From: Mycobacterium sp. ST-F2
Lineage (GTDB): Bacteria > Actinomycetota > Actinomycetes > Mycobacteriales > Mycobacteriaceae
Length of the DNA: 59,663 nucleotides
NCBI RefSeq assembly: GCF_001905655.1
Contig: NZ_JMHT01000032.1
Coordinates: forward strand, 1-59,663
Direction: 5' to 3'
Both the position numbers and the translations under genes were made by a program. Each line of letters begins with the position of its first letter. Position 1 is the stretch's first letter. The notes below the pieces were generated by a model. The model worked only from the letters and a program-made list of their open reading frames with translations, was not told the origin of the DNA and searched no databases. This document shows, piece by piece, positions 24,486 through 33,989 of the stretch.

Positions 24486-25580
24486 TCACAGCTTGCCGGT
24501 GCGCAGGTCCTGGCTGCTCTTCAGGACGGCCGAGTCCAGACTCCAGTTCTCCGGCTGGACCCGCTCCCACAGGCTGCCCTTCCCGTTCTCTCTGCCGACT
24601 TCGTCCTCACGCCTGAACCACTGCTCGGCGGTGCGAATCCGGTTCGGGTGGATTTCGTCGAGCAGCGCGTAGTTCCGTTCGATGACGCCGTCTTTCCACA
24701 GATTCCAGAAACCGGTGAAGTTGGCTCGAAATGTCATGGTGCTCGGTTCATTCGGGTCGGCGTTGTATCCGGCCGGGCTGTCGGCGACGCCACCGAGCGG
24801 TCCCCGCCAGTACGCGTCCATGTCGGTGTCGACGTAGCGGGCGGGATGGCCGGTAACGGTCTCGAATGCCCGCGCAAGTTCGCGATACGGGATGTGGTCG
24901 ATCGCCACTTCGAGGTCCATGCCATTGGACCGGTCGGTGTTGTCGAAGAGCCATCGGACGTAGTAGCCGCAATCATCGAGTGCGACATGGGGCACCGCAC
25001 CGTCGCCGAGTGGCACCCGCCAGGTGACCACGCCGTCTTCGACGCTGGGCGCCATGGGGGTCAGGGGCGAGATCGTCATTTCGATGTACGGGCCCGAGGT
25101 GAAGATGGCGGCGCCCATCCGATCCGAATTCGCCTGATTCTGCAGCAGGATCCATTCGGCGATGCGCCCTTTGCCGTCGTAGTGACCGGCGCGGTACCTC
25201 GAGTCAAAGCCGGCCTTCTTCAGCGCGTAGTCGAGGTTCCCGTACACGAAGAATTTGACGCCTTCCTCGATGGCGATCTCGTAGGCGCGGATGGCCCAGT
25301 ACATCTCGGTCTTCTCGCCTGCGTTGAATCCGTCGATGTTGACGAACGCGCCGTCGCATTCGCGGAAGCCTTCTCGCAGCGCCGATTCGTCGGTGAACGT
25401 GCCTTCGAGCGCCGAGACGTTTCCCAGTTCGAGCAATGATTTGGCCCGGGCACTCGTGGCGTCACGAGTGAGAAATCGTACGGAGTACTTCCCGTCGGCG
25501 ACGAGGGCGCGGGCAACCGGGATGCCCTGTGCCCCTGTCGCTCCGATCATGAAGATCTTCGAAGTGGGATGTGTGGACAT
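24486..25580 (-). CDS. NmrA-like NAD(P)-binding protein
   Basis: 364 residues. The Rossmann turn MIGATGAQGIPVARALVADG opens the protein, and FVYGNLDYALKKAGFDSRYR lies in the place of the substrate region. The family includes redox sensors (NmrA, HSCARG) and atypical short-chain reductases; the catalytic YxxxK is not clear, so it could sense NAD(P)H rather than catalyse. AAGGAG lies 6 bp before the ATG. A perfect palindrome 19 bp upstream matches one beside the MarR gene, so it is probably a MarR target. Confidence 0.8.
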   Translation of the reverse strand: MSTHPTSKIFMIGATGAQGIPVARALVADGKYSVRFLTRDATSARAKSLLELGNVSALEGTFTDESALREGFRECDGAFVNIDGFNAGEKTEMYWAIRAYEIAIEEGVKFFVYGNLDYALKKAGFDSRYRAGHYDGKGRIAEWILLQNQANSDRMGAAIFTSGPYIEMTISPLTPMAPSVEDGVVTWRVPLGDGAVPHVALDDCGYYVRWLFDNTDRSNGMDLEVAIDHIPYRELARAFETVTGHPARYVDTDMDAYWRGPLGGVADSPAGYNADPNEPSTMTFRANFTGFWNLWKDGVIERNYALLDEIHPNRIRTAEQWFRREDEVGRENGKGSLWERVQPENWSLDSAVLKSSQDLRTGKL

Positions 25581-25598
25581 TGCGACTCCTTATTATAG

Positions 25599-25608
25599 TG
25601 TATATACA
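25599..25608. promoter_or_regulatory. MarR operator in front of the NmrA-like gene
   Basis: TGTATATACA is a perfect 10-bp palindrome in an AT-rich patch, 19 bp before the NmrA-like start. A near-identical TGCATATACA lies before the MarR gene. Confidence 0.6.
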
Positions 25609-25648
25609 ACATTTGGACATCGAGATCGGCGCCCGTGGACCGATTGCG

Positions 25649-26089
25649 CTAGTCGCCGAGCGGCAGGCCGACGTTGGTCGCGAGGGATCGGACCGCCTTG
25701 ACGCCGCCCGCCCCCAGCAGTTCAGCAGCTTCTTGTTGTGCCCGTTGCCATTCCGGCATCACGTCATCGACCTTCTCGAAGCCCGATGAGGTCAGCGCGA
25801 CCTCTCGCACCCCCTTGGCGTTCGCAGAGACCGCCTCCACCCAGCCGTGCTTGATCAACAGACTCAGGTTGCGACTGACGGTCGACCGTTCCAACTGCAA
25901 CACCTCGCCGATACGCGCCGGCGAACTGGGGCCCATCTTCCCCAACGCAGCCATGAGGTTGATCTGGGCGATGCTGACGCCATGATCTTCAAGCGCGTGG
26001 TCGTAGAGACTCGTCACCGCTCGGCCGAGTAGCCGGACACGAACCGCCAGGCAGTTGGCGGCAATCTCGTCGGCAGCGGAATGGACCAC
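25649..26089 (-). CDS. MarR-family transcriptional regulator
   Basis: 146 residues from a GTG. The winged helix is clear: SPARIGEVLQLERSTVSRNL then SLLIKHGWVEAVSANAKGVR as the wing. The N- and C-terminal helices form the dimer interface. No Cys-based redox switch is obvious (one Cys at residue 13). It lies 68 bp upstream of the NmrA-like gene on the same strand and is divergent from the DUF2236 gene. Matching palindromes precede both this gene and the NmrA-like gene, so it should repress itself, NmrA and possibly DUF2236. Confidence 0.85.
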   Translation of the reverse strand: MVHSAADEIAANCLAVRVRLLGRAVTSLYDHALEDHGVSIAQINLMAALGKMGPSSPARIGEVLQLERSTVSRNLSLLIKHGWVEAVSANAKGVREVALTSSGFEKVDDVMPEWQRAQQEAAELLGAGGVKAVRSLATNVGLPLGD

Positions 26090-26100
26090 GCCACCATTGT

Positions 26101-26110
26101 TGCATATACA
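26101..26110. promoter_or_regulatory. MarR operator between marR and the DUF2236 gene
   Basis: TGCATATACA differs by one base from the perfect palindrome at 25599-25608 and lies 11 bp before the marR start, in the region shared with the divergent DUF2236 gene. Confidence 0.5.
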
Positions 26111-26236
26111 TCATCGGGTGAGCAACGGGCGTCCGCCGAACCGGGTGACCGAAACGGCCATCACGAACTTGACGGGCGTCAACCGGGTGCTACGTTCACT
26201 GGACCGCACCGCCCGACAGGTATCGACAGGAGGACC

Positions 26237-27475
26237 GTGCCTGCACCGTCAGCATTCCGGTGGCCGGAGGCACGCGAGGCCGGGCCGCATGCCCGAATCC
26301 GCCACGCGCTCAAGCGAATCACCCGTTTTGACCTGTTCCCGGGCGACGAGATCGTCGATGGTTACGCTCGCCTGCTCACCACCGGCGATCCGGTTGCCGA
26401 GCGGTTCGTCGACGAGACCTTCCTCGGCGATCTCGGACCGGAACAGTCCCGCGCGCTGCTGAACAAGGCGCTCGACCTCGGCATCGACCAGGTGCCGGAG
26501 GCGCCGGATTCCATGCGGCAGCTGTTCGCCGAATTCGAGGTGATCCCCGACTGGGTGGACCCGGAGCTCATCGAGCAGGGCGCCGCGGTGTGGCGCCGCT
26601 GGGGTTACACCCTGGGTGCCATCGGCAACGCGGGCACCCTCGACACCTATACCGAGGGCTCGCTGGCCGTGCCGCTCTCGCTCTCGGGCGGCTACGCGGG
26701 TGCGTCGGCGCTGAACCGCTACCTGGAGACCACCCGCTGGTGGATCGAGGTATGCCGACCCGGTGCGGCGCTCACTCCGGGCTCGCTGGGCCGACGCATC
26801 TCGATGCAGGTCCGGGTGATGCACGTCAGCGTCCGCCTGCGGGTGGCGGAGAACGCGGAATGGGACAGCACCCGCTGGGGACTGCCGATCAGCCAGGCCG
26901 AGATGATGCTGACTCTGCTCGGCGGCAGCGTGGGCCCCGCGCTGGGTCTGTATTCGCTGGGCTACCTCACGTCGCCGCAGGAAATCCGGGCAGCCATGCA
27001 TTTCAACCGCTACCTCGGCCACCTGGTCGGGGTGCAGTCCGAGGTCTTCCCCAAGACCGTCGCCGACGGGGTGCGGATGCTGTATCTGTTCGACGCCACC
27101 CGGTCGCATGACTCGGGCGCGGCCGGTACCGAACTGGTGGAGTCGTTCGTGCCGTCCTTCGCGCCCCGCCCGGACCAGACCGGGCTGCAGCGGTGGCGCG
27201 CCAAACTGCATCTCCACATCCAGTCCGGCTACACCCGACTGTTCATGCTGCCCTGGAACCGCAGGCAGTACCGGTTGCCGTCGCCGTGGCTGGGGTTGAC
27301 GCTGCTGCTGGCCCGGGCCCCGTTCATCACGGTGCTGGAGATCGCCCGGCGGGTCAGCCCGGCAGTCGACGCGGCCTGGCAACGGCGCTCGGTGCAGGCC
27401 TGGGAGCGGTGGCAGCGCTGGGCCTCGGAACACAAGCCCGAGCAGTACATCGCCACGAATCCGTTGCGACGCTGA
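26237..27475 (+). CDS. DUF2236/MpaB-Lcp-like oxygenase family protein
   Basis: 412 residues from a GTG with AGGAGG 4 bp upstream; the open frame further back is non-coding and crosses the MarR operator. All-helical, with segments typical of DUF2236: GNAGTLDTYTEGSLAVPLSL, RYLETTRWWIEVCRPGAALT, MQVRVMHVSVRLR and GLPISQAEMMLTLLGGS. The family includes rubber oxygenase Lcp and fungal MpaB, which are haem enzymes; His249 in the MHVSVRLR segment is a possible haem ligand, assigned by eye. Substrate unknown. It converges on yhjD with 4 bp between the two. Confidence 0.75.
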   Translation: MPAPSAFRWPEAREAGPHARIRHALKRITRFDLFPGDEIVDGYARLLTTGDPVAERFVDETFLGDLGPEQSRALLNKALDLGIDQVPEAPDSMRQLFAEFEVIPDWVDPELIEQGAAVWRRWGYTLGAIGNAGTLDTYTEGSLAVPLSLSGGYAGASALNRYLETTRWWIEVCRPGAALTPGSLGRRISMQVRVMHVSVRLRVAENAEWDSTRWGLPISQAEMMLTLLGGSVGPALGLYSLGYLTSPQEIRAAMHFNRYLGHLVGVQSEVFPKTVADGVRMLYLFDATRSHDSGAAGTELVESFVPSFAPRPDQTGLQRWRAKLHLHIQSGYTRLFMLPWNRRQYRLPSPWLGLTLLLARAPFITVLEIARRVSPAVDAAWQRRSVQAWERWQRWASEHKPEQYIATNPLRR

Positions 27476-27479
27476 GTTT

Positions 27480-28502
27480 CTAGCGGCGGCGCGTCAACCG
27501 CGAAAGGCCAAGCCCGCCAAGCAGACCCATCGCCGCACCGACAGCGGCACTGCTGGCGTCGATGCCCTCCCGTTCGCGGTAGCGGGTGACGATCGCGGCC
27601 GGTCCGGGCGGCGCGACGGGGGCCAGCGCCATGGTGTCCGCGGCCGTCGCCGCCCACGCCGTCGAGAACAGGATGAGCCGCGCGGTGATGTAGGCGAACA
27701 CCATCAGACCCAGCACGGGACCGAACGTCGCGCCCGCCGGCCCGTGCATGACGGTCCGCAGGTAGATCGACGCGACCTGTTTGAAGAGTTCGAAGCCCAC
27801 CGCGGCGATGAGCGCGGCGCGGGCCGAGCTGCGCAGGCTGACCTTCTCGCGCGGCAGCCGGGCGATGATCCAGGTGAACATCAGCCACGCCACAAGGAAC
27901 GACACCGTCAGCGACGCCACCCGCAGCAGCATCCCGAGGCCGGGCACGTGGCCGACGCCGAACCAGTGCAGCACCGTCGTCATCAAGCCGGTGTCGCCCA
28001 GGGCGGTCAGCGCGATGGTGACGACGATGGCCACGAACGCCGAGACCAACGCCAACAGATCCGACAGTTTGGTGCCGACCCAGCCATCGGGTTCGCTCTG
28101 TTGCTCCCACATCTCGGTCAGGGCCTTGCGCAGGTTGGCCATCCAGCCCAGCCCCGCCCAGGCCGCGGTCGCCAGACCGATGACGCCGACCGAGGTGCGC
28201 GATTTCACGGCGGAATCCATCAAGCCGACCAGCTGATTGCCGAAGTCGCCGGCGACCGCCGACCGGATGTGCGTCTCGAGCTCGGCCAGCAGATCCGGGC
28301 GGGAGGCCAGCACGAAGCCACCCACCGCGAAACCGACCATGAGCAGCGGGAACAGGGCGAACACTGTGAAGTAGGTGATGCCGGCGGCGTAGAAATCGCC
28401 GTTGCAGTCCTGGTAGCGGTCTTGAGCCCGCATGATCCGATCCAGCCACGCGTGCCGCTCACGCAGTCGGTCGAGAAGGCCCGGCTGGTCCGAGTCGGTC
28501 AT
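27480..28502 (-). CDS. yhjD: YihY/YhjD-type inner membrane protein
   Basis: 340 residues from the ATG at 28502 (a TTG nine bases earlier is less likely). Six long hydrophobic helices, beginning DFYAAGITYFTVFALFPLLM, with the conserved amphipathic stretches VGVIGLATAAWAGLGWMANL and FTWIIARLPREKVSLRSSAR. Family members were once mis-assigned as ribonuclease BN; the function remains undefined and transport of lipids or anions has been suggested. It corresponds to Rv3335c and lies directly downstream of trpS, as in M. tuberculosis. Confidence 0.85.
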   Translation of the reverse strand: MTDSDQPGLLDRLRERHAWLDRIMRAQDRYQDCNGDFYAAGITYFTVFALFPLLMVGFAVGGFVLASRPDLLAELETHIRSAVAGDFGNQLVGLMDSAVKSRTSVGVIGLATAAWAGLGWMANLRKALTEMWEQQSEPDGWVGTKLSDLLALVSAFVAIVVTIALTALGDTGLMTTVLHWFGVGHVPGLGMLLRVASLTVSFLVAWLMFTWIIARLPREKVSLRSSARAALIAAVGFELFKQVASIYLRTVMHGPAGATFGPVLGLMVFAYITARLILFSTAWAATAADTMALAPVAPPGPAAIVTRYREREGIDASSAAVGAAMGLLGGLGLSRLTRRR

Positions 28503-28576
28503 CTCAGGCAAACCCCCTTGTTTGCCGAAAGCCTAGTGTGCGACGCCGCAGGTGTCCCGGCGCGGCGTCCGCACCG

Positions 28577-29659
<1,083 letters not shown>

Positions 29660-30358
29660 TCATGCCCGCGCGACGAAGCGGAACCGGTCACCCCGGTACA
29701 CCGAACGGGTCCATTCGACGACCCGTCCCGTCTTGTCGCGGCTCGTGCGGTGGACCAGCAGCATGGGCTGCCCCGTCGCGATCTGCAGCAGTTCGGCCTG
29801 GTCCGGAGTCGCCATGGCGGTCTCCACGGTGTCCTCGACCGAGTGCACGCCGCGGTCATAGTGGTCGCGCAGCGCCGCATAGAGCGAGCCGGTCTCCGCC
29901 AGCCGCGCCTCCAAGCGCGGCAGCGCCCCGGGCAGGTGGGCCTCCTCGACGGCCAGCGGTTCCCCGTCGACCAGGCGCAGTCGCGTCAGCACGTGAATCC
30001 GCTCCCCCGGCGGGATCTCCAGATGCTCGGCGACGGTCTTGTCCGCCTTCATCTGCTCCAACCCCAGAATCTGCGAAGAGGGTTGCATCCCTTCGGCTTT
30101 CAGGTCGTCGGTGAGCGACGACAGCTGCCGTACGTGCACCACCTTGGGCGGTGCGACGTAGTTCCCGCTGCCCTGGGTACGCCGCAGCACCCCCTCGCCG
30201 GCCAGCTCGGCCAGCGCCTTGCGCAGCGTGGTGCGGGAGGTGCCGAGTTGTTCGGCGAGCTGGCGCTCCGGCGGCAGGGACATGCCCCGGTCCAGTTCGG
30301 CGATGAGGTCCGCGAGGGCGAGCTTGACCTGGAAGTACCGCGGCTGCGTATCGGCCAT
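29660..30358 (-). CDS. GntR/HutC-family regulator of the GlcNAc operon (NagR/DasR-like)
   Basis: 232 residues from the ATG at 30358 (AGGAAA 6 bp upstream). An N-terminal winged helix (MSLPPERQLAEQLGTSRTTL then RKALAELAGEGVLRRTQGSG) is joined to a UTRA effector domain (GLEQMKADKTVAEHLEIPPG, then VEWTRSVYRGDRFRF). HutC-type regulators with this layout, such as DasR and NagR, release DNA on binding phosphorylated amino sugars. It is divergent from the transporter-kinase-deaminase-deacetylase operon, which has two DasR-like operators, so it is very probably that operon's repressor. Confidence 0.87.
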   Translation of the reverse strand: MADTQPRYFQVKLALADLIAELDRGMSLPPERQLAEQLGTSRTTLRKALAELAGEGVLRRTQGSGNYVAPPKVVHVRQLSSLTDDLKAEGMQPSSQILGLEQMKADKTVAEHLEIPPGERIHVLTRLRLVDGEPLAVEEAHLPGALPRLEARLAETGSLYAALRDHYDRGVHSVEDTVETAMATPDQAELLQIATGQPMLLVHRTSRDKTGRVVEWTRSVYRGDRFRFVARA

Positions 30359-30428
30359 GTCAGTTTCCTGCCATCGGCGTGTCACACCAGGCGTGTCGCC
30401 CTGCCTCCCGACACATGCCATCGGGAAG

Positions 30429-30464
30429 CGTCAACTTTCCTTGACCAGTCAACGAAAGTTGACG
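30429..30464. promoter_or_regulatory. Nested 36-bp inverted repeat upstream of the GntR gene
   Basis: Outer arms CGTCAACTTTC (30429-30439) and GAAAGTTGACG (30454-30464) are perfectly complementary; inside them TTGAC (30441-30445) and GTCAA (30448-30452) form a second inverted repeat. It lies about 70 bp before the GntR start. It is unlike the two DasR-type sites near the transporter, so it could serve a second regulator or the gntR promoter. Confidence 0.55.
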
Positions 30465-30576
30465 TTTGCCGGCGAAGGTCGCCACCGGACCCCGATGCCG
30501 AAGTTGCACGTGTGACTGCACGCGGTATGCCCACCTCACTCGCAAAAGCCGTTCCGATTTACCTCTTGACGGCCGT

Positions 30577-30592
30577 ATTGGTATATGCCAAT
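30577..30592. promoter_or_regulatory. DasR/NagR-like operator, copy 1
   Basis: ATTGGTATATGCCAAT resembles the actinobacterial dre consensus (AGTGGTCTAGACCACT, from memory). It lies 58 bp before the transporter start and exactly 30 bp from copy 2. Confidence 0.65.
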
Positions 30593-30606
30593 CTAGCACC
30601 TACCCA

Positions 30607-30622
30607 ATTGGTATAGACCAAT
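30607..30622. promoter_or_regulatory. DasR/NagR-like operator, copy 2
   Basis: ATTGGTATAGACCAAT is a nearly perfect palindrome and keeps the TAGACCA core of dre. It lies 28 bp before the transporter GTG, where a bound repressor would block transcription. The 30-bp phase with copy 1 puts both on one face of the helix. Confidence 0.7.
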
Positions 30623-30649
30623 TTCCACTCCAGTGAGAGGACTCCACAC

Positions 30650-32053
30650 GTGGGCACTACCGAGACAACAAGACGAACGTCGCGACTGGGCCTGCTCGTG
30701 GGGATCGCAGCGGCCAGCGTCGGCGTCATCTACGGCTACGACCTGTCCAACATCGCCGGCGCGATGCTGTTCATCCCCAAGGAGTTCGATCTCGACACCG
30801 CGGGCGTCCAGTGGATCACCACCATGGTGGTGATCGGCGAGATCGCCGGCGCCATCGTCGGCGGCTGGCTGGCCAACAAGATCGGTCGCAAGAAGTCGAT
30901 GGTGCTGGTCGCCACCACCTATGCCGCCTTCGCTCTGATGTGTGCGCTGTCGGTGTCGGTGCCGATGCTCATGACTGCGCGGCTACTGCTGGGCCTGACG
31001 ATCGGCGTCTCGGTGGTGGTCGTTCCGGTGTTCGTCGCTGAATCGGCCCCCGCGAACATCCGCGGGTCACTACTCGTCGCCTATCAGGTGGCGACCGTCA
31101 TCGGCATCATCATCGGTTACCTCGCCGCCTACGCCCTGGCCGACTCCGGCAGCTGGCGCTGGATGCTGGGCCTGGCTTCCGTACCGGCTCTCCTGGTGGC
31201 CGTGATCCTGATGCGCATGCCCGACACCGCCCGGTGGTACATGCTCAAGGGCCGGGTCGACGAGGCACGTCGCACGCTGCAGATGGTCGAACCCGGCGCC
31301 GACGTCGACGCTGAGATCGCCGAGATCGGCCGGGCGCTGACCGAAGAACGCGGCGGCACCTTCCGCGAGATGCTGCGACCGCCCTACCTGCGCGCGACGG
31401 TCTTCGTCGTCGTCCTCGGGTTCTTCATCCAGATCACCGGCATCAACGCCATCGTCTACTACAGCCCGAAGCTGTTCGAGGCCATGGGTTTCCACGGCAA
31501 CTTCGCGCTGCTGATCCTGCCCGCCCTGGTCCAGGTCGCCGCCCTCATCGCGGTGTTCGTGTCGCTGGTCCTGGTCGACCGCGTCGGCCGGCGACCGATC
31601 CTGCTCGGCGGCATCGGCATGATGATCGCCGCCAACGCCCTGCTCATCGGGGTGTTCCTGGCCGGATCGAACTTCGGTGGGGCACTCACGGCGCTCGGCT
31701 TCATCGGCGTGCTGCTGTTCACCGTCGGCTTCACGTTCGGATTCGGCGCCCTGGTCTGGGTCTACGCCGGGGAGAGCTTCCCGTCGCAGCTGCGCTCGAT
31801 GGGGTCCAGCGCGATGCTGACCTCCGACCTGGTGGGCAACGCGATCGTCGCCGGCTTCTTCCTCACCATGCTCCAAACCCTCGGTGGCTCCGGCACATTC
31901 ATGGTGTTCGGCGCGCTGGCCCTGGCCGCCTTCATCTTCGTGTACCGGTTCGCCCCCGAGACCAAGGGCCGCCAGCTCGAAGAAATCCGCCACTTCTGGG
32001 AGAACGGCGGCACCTGGCCGGCCGAAGGCGCAGACACCAAGGTCGCCCGGTGA
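30650..32053 (+). CDS. sugI: MFS sugar-porter, SugI-like, probable GlcNAc transporter
   Basis: 467 residues, 12 transmembrane helices. Sugar-porter landmarks are present: GGWLANKIGRKKS after helix 2, the PETKGR box near the C-terminus (FAPETKGRQLEEI), and QITGINAIVYYSPKLFE in helix 7. It starts at a GTG with GAGAGG 9 bp upstream. In M. tuberculosis SugI lies between dacB1 and nagA; here it heads the GlcNAc kinase/deaminase/nagA2 operon, so an amino sugar, probably GlcNAc, is the likely substrate. Its stop overlaps the kinase start (GTGA). Confidence 0.85.
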   Translation: MGTTETTRRTSRLGLLVGIAAASVGVIYGYDLSNIAGAMLFIPKEFDLDTAGVQWITTMVVIGEIAGAIVGGWLANKIGRKKSMVLVATTYAAFALMCALSVSVPMLMTARLLLGLTIGVSVVVVPVFVAESAPANIRGSLLVAYQVATVIGIIIGYLAAYALADSGSWRWMLGLASVPALLVAVILMRMPDTARWYMLKGRVDEARRTLQMVEPGADVDAEIAEIGRALTEERGGTFREMLRPPYLRATVFVVVLGFFIQITGINAIVYYSPKLFEAMGFHGNFALLILPALVQVAALIAVFVSLVLVDRVGRRPILLGGIGMMIAANALLIGVFLAGSNFGGALTALGFIGVLLFTVGFTFGFGALVWVYAGESFPSQLRSMGSSAMLTSDLVGNAIVAGFFLTMLQTLGGSGTFMVFGALALAAFIFVYRFAPETKGRQLEEIRHFWENGGTWPAEGADTKVAR

Positions 32054-32952
32054 CCGTCATCGGATTCGACATCGGCGGTTCCAAGACCCAGGCAGTACGG
32101 GTCGAGAACGGCACCGTCGTCGCCGAGGCCCTGGCCGGCAGCGCGAACATCTCGTCGGTCGGCATCGACGAGGCCGGCCGCCAGCTGGACGTCATCCTGG
32201 AGCGGTTGGGCACCAAGGGAATCCAGGCAGTCTGCGCCGGAGCGGCCGGCGTCGAGACCCCGGCCGGCGAAGCCCGGCTGCGCGACCTGCTGGCGCAACG
32301 CCTGCCCTGCGCCCGCATCCGGGTCGTGCACGACAGCCAACTCATCCTCGCGGCCGCCGGCGTCCGCGACGGCATCGCCGTCATCTCCGGTACCGGCTCG
32401 GTCGCCTTCGGCCGCAACGGTGATCATTACAGCCGCGCCGGCGGGTGGGGCTATCTGCTCGGCGACGAGGGCAGCGGCTACTGGGTGGCGCGGGAAGCAG
32501 TGCGGCGCAGCATCGCTCGCATCGACCGCGGCGCCCCGGCCGACCGACTGGGACAGCAACTGGCGGCCGACTGCGGGCTGCAGTTCCCCGGCCAGCTGCT
32601 CGACCACTTCTACGACCAACCCGACCGGCGCTACTGGGCCGGCCGCGCCCGGGTCGTGTTCGAATTGGCCAGTGGCGGTGACACTGTGAGCCGTCAGATC
32701 ATCGACGACGCCGGCACCGCGCTGGCCGACCTGGCCATCGCCGTCGGCACCCGGCTGGATTTCACCGGGCCGGTGGTCCTCGCCGGCGGCCTGGCAGTGC
32801 ACCAACCGGCGCTGCAGAAAGTGGTGCGGCAACGCCTCACCGAGCAACAGTTCACCGATGTACGGGTGCTGGCCGTCGACCCGGTGCGCGGCGCGGTCGA
32901 ACTCGCCCAACGACTACTACCGGATTGTGATTCCGACAAGGAGAAGAAGTGA
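32050..32952 (+). CDS. N-acetylglucosamine kinase (BadF/BadG family)
   Basis: 300 residues with an ASKHA ATPase core: phosphate-1 loop IGFDIGGSKTQAV, the acid VVHDSQLILAAAGV, phosphate-2 ISGTGSVAFGR and the adenosine segment PVVLAGGLAVHQ. The GGWGYLLGDEGSGYWVAREA stretch is typical of GlcNAc kinases. It would phosphorylate GlcNAc entering through the upstream transporter to GlcNAc-6-phosphate for NagA. GTG start overlapping the transporter stop; its own stop overlaps the next start (GTGA), giving tight translational coupling. Confidence 0.85.
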   Translation: MTVIGFDIGGSKTQAVRVENGTVVAEALAGSANISSVGIDEAGRQLDVILERLGTKGIQAVCAGAAGVETPAGEARLRDLLAQRLPCARIRVVHDSQLILAAAGVRDGIAVISGTGSVAFGRNGDHYSRAGGWGYLLGDEGSGYWVAREAVRRSIARIDRGAPADRLGQQLAADCGLQFPGQLLDHFYDQPDRRYWAGRARVVFELASGGDTVSRQIIDDAGTALADLAIAVGTRLDFTGPVVLAGGLAVHQPALQKVVRQRLTEQQFTDVRVLAVDPVRGAVELAQRLLPDCDSDKEKK

Positions 32953-33989
32953 GCACCGATCTGACATCCCCCGGCCACCTGATGGCCGCCGAAATCGCCG
33001 AACAGCCGCAGGTCTGGCGCCGGCTGCTCGACGAGGGCCGTGACCCCATCCGCGCCGCTGCCGCCCAGATCGCCGCAGCTGCACCACGATTCGTCCTGTT
33101 CGTGGCGCGCGGCACCAGCGACCACGCCGCGCTGTATGCGAAGTACCTCGTCGAGATCAAACACGGCCTGCCCGCCGGGCTGGTCTCGCCGTCGACCATG
33201 ACGGTCTACGGCGCTCAACCCGACCTGCGCGACGTGCTGTACGTGGCGGTGAGCCAGTCCGGTGGTTCGCCGGACCTGGTGCGCTCGGTGGAGGTGGCCC
33301 GCGCGCAGGGCGCGCTGACGGTCGCCGTCACCAACAACGCGGCGTCGGATCTGGCTGCGGCAGCGCAGATTCACATCGATGTGCTGGCCGGTGCCGAGAA
33401 GTCGGTGGCCGCGACCAAGTCGTACACCGCGGAGTTGTTGGCACTCCAGCTGCTGCTCGGGCACGACGGCGACGGAGTCGGCGCCCTGCCCGACCTCGGC
33501 GAGCAGGTGCTCGCCTCCGGTGATCTGGTGCGCGACGTCGCGCAGCGGTACCGGTTCGCGCAGCGGCTCATCGCCACCGCCCGCGGCTACTCCTACCCCA
33601 CCGCCCGCGAGGCCGCGCTCAAGCTGATGGAGACGTCGTACCTGTCCGCACAGGCATTTTCGGGTGCCGACCTGCTGCACGGACCACTCGCCACCGTCGA
33701 CCCCCAGGTACCGGTGCTGGCAGTGGTTCCCGAGGGAGTCGGCGGCCAGGCCATGGCCCCGGTGCTGGAACGGCTGGCCGAGCGCAATGCCGACGTGTTC
33801 GGCGTCGGCGATCCCACGGCGCTGGCCGGGCTGGCCGGCGGCATCGCACTGCCCAGCGGTGTGTCCGACGAATTGTCCCCGCTGCTGGAAATCCTTCCGC
33901 TGCAACAACTTGCGCTGCACCTGGCGCTGGCCCGCGGCGGTGACCCCGACCAACCGCGCGGACTGCGGAAGGTCACGGAGACGCTATGA
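32949..33989 (+). CDS. SIS-domain sugar isomerase/glucosamine-6-phosphate deaminase
   Basis: 346 residues with two SIS domains, like the isomerase half of GlmS. Sugar-phosphate-binding loops are VARGTSDHAA and AVSQSGGSPDLV in the first domain, and GYSYPTAREAALKLMETSYL in the second. No glutaminase domain, so it likely works in the degradative direction: glucosamine-6-phosphate to fructose-6-phosphate and ammonia, the NagB-II role. It is placed between the GlcNAc kinase and NagA2 with overlapping start and stop codons, completing the pathway to glycolysis. Confidence 0.83.
   Translation: MSTDLTSPGHLMAAEIAEQPQVWRRLLDEGRDPIRAAAAQIAAAAPRFVLFVARGTSDHAALYAKYLVEIKHGLPAGLVSPSTMTVYGAQPDLRDVLYVAVSQSGGSPDLVRSVEVARAQGALTVAVTNNAASDLAAAAQIHIDVLAGAEKSVAATKSYTAELLALQLLLGHDGDGVGALPDLGEQVLASGDLVRDVAQRYRFAQRLIATARGYSYPTAREAALKLMETSYLSAQAFSGADLLHGPLATVDPQVPVLAVVPEGVGGQAMAPVLERLAERNADVFGVGDPTALAGLAGGIALPSGVSDELSPLLEILPLQQLALHLALARGGDPDQPRGLRKVTETL

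Noticed and set aside
28507..28526. Short inverted repeat GGCAAAC/GTTTGCC between yhjD and trpS
   Set aside because: Seven-base arms with a 6-base loop overlapping the yhjD start region; too weak to call an operator or terminator.
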